A stretch of DNA of 6,064 nt, from the NCBI GenBank assembly GCA_017407375.1, contig JAFQWT010000067.1:1-6064 (forward strand), written 5' to 3'. The position numbers and the translations under genes were made by a program. The DNA comes from Clostridia bacterium. GTDB lineage: Bacteria; Bacillota; Clostridia; Oscillospirales; CAG-272. Below are positions 5,450 through 6,064 of the stretch, one piece after another. Position 1 is the first letter of the stretch, and each line of letters starts with the position of its first letter. Under the pieces are notes generated by a model, which did no database searches, was not told the DNA's origin, and saw only the letters and a list, made by a program, of their open reading frames with translations.

Positions 5450-5982
5450 GCGCGCTTTGTGAGGGGCGCCCCGCCTCGCTTTCGGGGCGTACCGAGAAGG
5501 AGCTGGCGGTCTACGATACCCTTGACCGCCTCGGCATTGCCTATACCCACGTGGACCATGCCCCCGCCGCCACCATGGAGGACTGCCTCGCCGTTGAGCG
5601 CCAGCTCGGTGTCGCGGTCTGCAAGAATCTCTTTCTCACCAACCGCCAGCACACGGCTTACTATCTCCTCCTGATGCCGGGTGACAAGCCCTTCCGCACG
5701 AAGGACCTCTCGGCAGAGATCGGCTCGGCCCGCCTCTCGTTTGCCACCCCCGAGGAGATGGAGCGCCTGCTCCGCACCGAGCCGGGCTCGGCGAGTGTCC
5801 TCGGCCTTATGCACGACACCGAGAGGGAGGTCGCGCTGCTTATCGATAAGGACATCCTCGAGGCCGAGGCCGTGGGCGTCCATCCCCTCGTCAACACCTC
5901 GTCGCTCCGCCTGAAGGTCGCCGACATTCTTGACGTCTTCCTTCCCGCCGTCGGCCACACCTATCGGAAGGTAACACTCTAA
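5446..5982 (+). CDS. Prolyl-tRNA editing protein, YbaK/PrdX-type aminoacyl-tRNA deacylase
   Basis: A 178-residue stand-alone editing domain related to the INS domain of prolyl-tRNA synthetase (names used for relatives: PrdX, ProX, ProXp-ala). Such proteins hydrolyse wrongly charged tRNA-Pro, mostly Ala-tRNA-Pro, in trans. Visible motifs: AVCKNLFLTN (57-66) with the conserved lysine K60, YYLLLMPGDKPFRTKDLSAE (72-91), ARLSFATPEEMERLL (95-109), GSASVLGLMHD (114-124) and the GVHPLVNTSSLRL substrate loop (144-156). The GxHPxxN and SVLGL patterns, together with length, fit the PrdX group closely; the preferred substrate is inferred. The ATG at 5446 overlaps the hisS stop codon (ATGA, 5446-5449) and no good ribosome binding site precedes it, so translation is probably coupled to hisS. 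The first 16 residues are weakly conserved, so a slightly later start is possible, though no other ATG lies nearby. The stop is TAA at 5980. Confidence 0.9.
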   Translation: MSALCEGRPASLSGRTEKELAVYDTLDRLGIAYTHVDHAPAATMEDCLAVERQLGVAVCKNLFLTNRQHTAYYLLLMPGDKPFRTKDLSAEIGSARLSFATPEEMERLLRTEPGSASVLGLMHDTEREVALLIDKDILEAEAVGVHPLVNTSSLRLKVADILDVFLPAVGHTYRKVTL

Positions 5983-5988
5983 CCGCAG

Positions 5989-6017
5989 GGCGGCAAGCAC
6001 CGCCAAAGTCATTTTTT
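5989..6017 (+). terminator. Weak terminator-like hairpin after the deacylase gene
   Basis: GGCGG (5989-5993) and CCGCC (6000-6004) can pair around a six-base loop, and a run of six T follows at 6012-6017. The run starts seven bases after the stem rather than directly, and the stem has only five pairs, so an efficient intrinsic terminator is doubtful. It may instead be a leader structure of the next gene. Confidence 0.28.
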
Positions 6018-6024
6018 AGGAGGT
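6018..6024 (+). promoter_or_regulatory. Strong ribosome binding site of the gene starting at 6032
   Basis: AGGAGGT, a near-perfect anti-Shine-Dalgarno match, lies seven bases before the ATG at 6032-6034. It is the best ribosome binding site in the window and marks a real gene start even though only 11 codons follow. Confidence 0.8.
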
Positions 6025-6031
6025 AATCCCC

Positions 6032-6064
6032 ATGCAAAAACCGAGAATCGAGACCCTCTGTGTC
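6032..6064 (+). CDS. Start of a further gene (partial, runs off right edge); possibly a MetY-type enzyme
   Basis: Only the first 11 codons are visible, reading MQKPRIETLCV, with no stop before the edge. The strong AGGAGGT site and 49-base gap after the deacylase gene support a real start. The IETLCV beginning resembles the N-terminus of clostridial O-acetylhomoserine sulfhydrylases (MetY, PLP-dependent), many of which open with a short lead and then ETxCVxxGY. That is a guess from six residues. No promoter was recognised in the gap, so the gene may be read through from hisS or from an unseen promoter. Confidence 0.6.
   Translation, partial: MQKPRIETLCV

Noticed and set aside
5341..6012. A 223-codon open frame on the minus strand opposite the hisS end and the deacylase gene
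   Set aside because: Both sense genes have diagnostic motifs; the antisense product matches no family I recognise and has no supporting signals.
1..6064. Search for CRISPR arrays, insertion sequences, tRNA genes, toxin-antitoxin pairs or a defence island
   Set aside because: No direct repeats with spacers, terminal inverted repeats, transposase motifs, tRNA-like sequences or defence gene motifs were seen; every gene longer than a fragment has a housekeeping assignment.

Overview
The window reads as a compact, housekeeping chromosomal segment from a high-GC member of the Bacillota, most likely class Clostridia. This rests on three things: the gene set (SepF, YlmE and YggT of the ylm division cluster, Mini-ribonuclease III, and a stand-alone prolyl-tRNA editing protein), the strong AGGAGG-type ribosome binding sites, and promoters of the vegetative sigma type. 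Species cannot be named from sequence reading alone. No mobile element, CRISPR array, rRNA or tRNA gene was seen.

Two operons diverge from a short control region at about 3636-3804. Leftward (minus strand) lie ylmE, sepF, yggT, lspA, an RluD-family pseudouridine synthase gene and an ABC-F ATPase gene that runs off the left edge. The first five are packed with gaps of 19, 11 and 8 bases and one 4-base overlap; a 41-base AT-rich gap precedes the ABC-F gene. This resembles the ylm-ileS-lspA-ylyB region of Gram-positive bacteria, but ylmH, divIVA and ileS are absent between yggT and lspA.

Rightward (plus strand) lie mrnC, hisS and a YbaK/PrdX-type tRNA deacylase gene. They are separated by 4 bases and then joined by a 4-base ATGA overlap. 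The products would act in 23S rRNA maturation, tRNA-His charging and clearance of mischarged tRNA-Pro. A further gene begins at 6032 behind an excellent ribosome binding site; only 11 codons are visible.

The control region holds two good facing-away promoters: TTGAAA-17-TACAAT with an extended -10 and an AT-rich upstream tract for mrnC, and TTGCAA-18-TATACT with an extended -10 for ylmE. Each promoter decides the true start of its first gene, because the open frames extend upstream of the transcription start.

I see no convincing undescribed system. The points worth a second look are residue changes in conserved motifs (LspA, MrnC, YlmE), an unusual SepF with a very short N-terminus and a long Ala/Pro-rich acidic tail, the condensed cluster order, and a cysteine-rich insert in HisRS.
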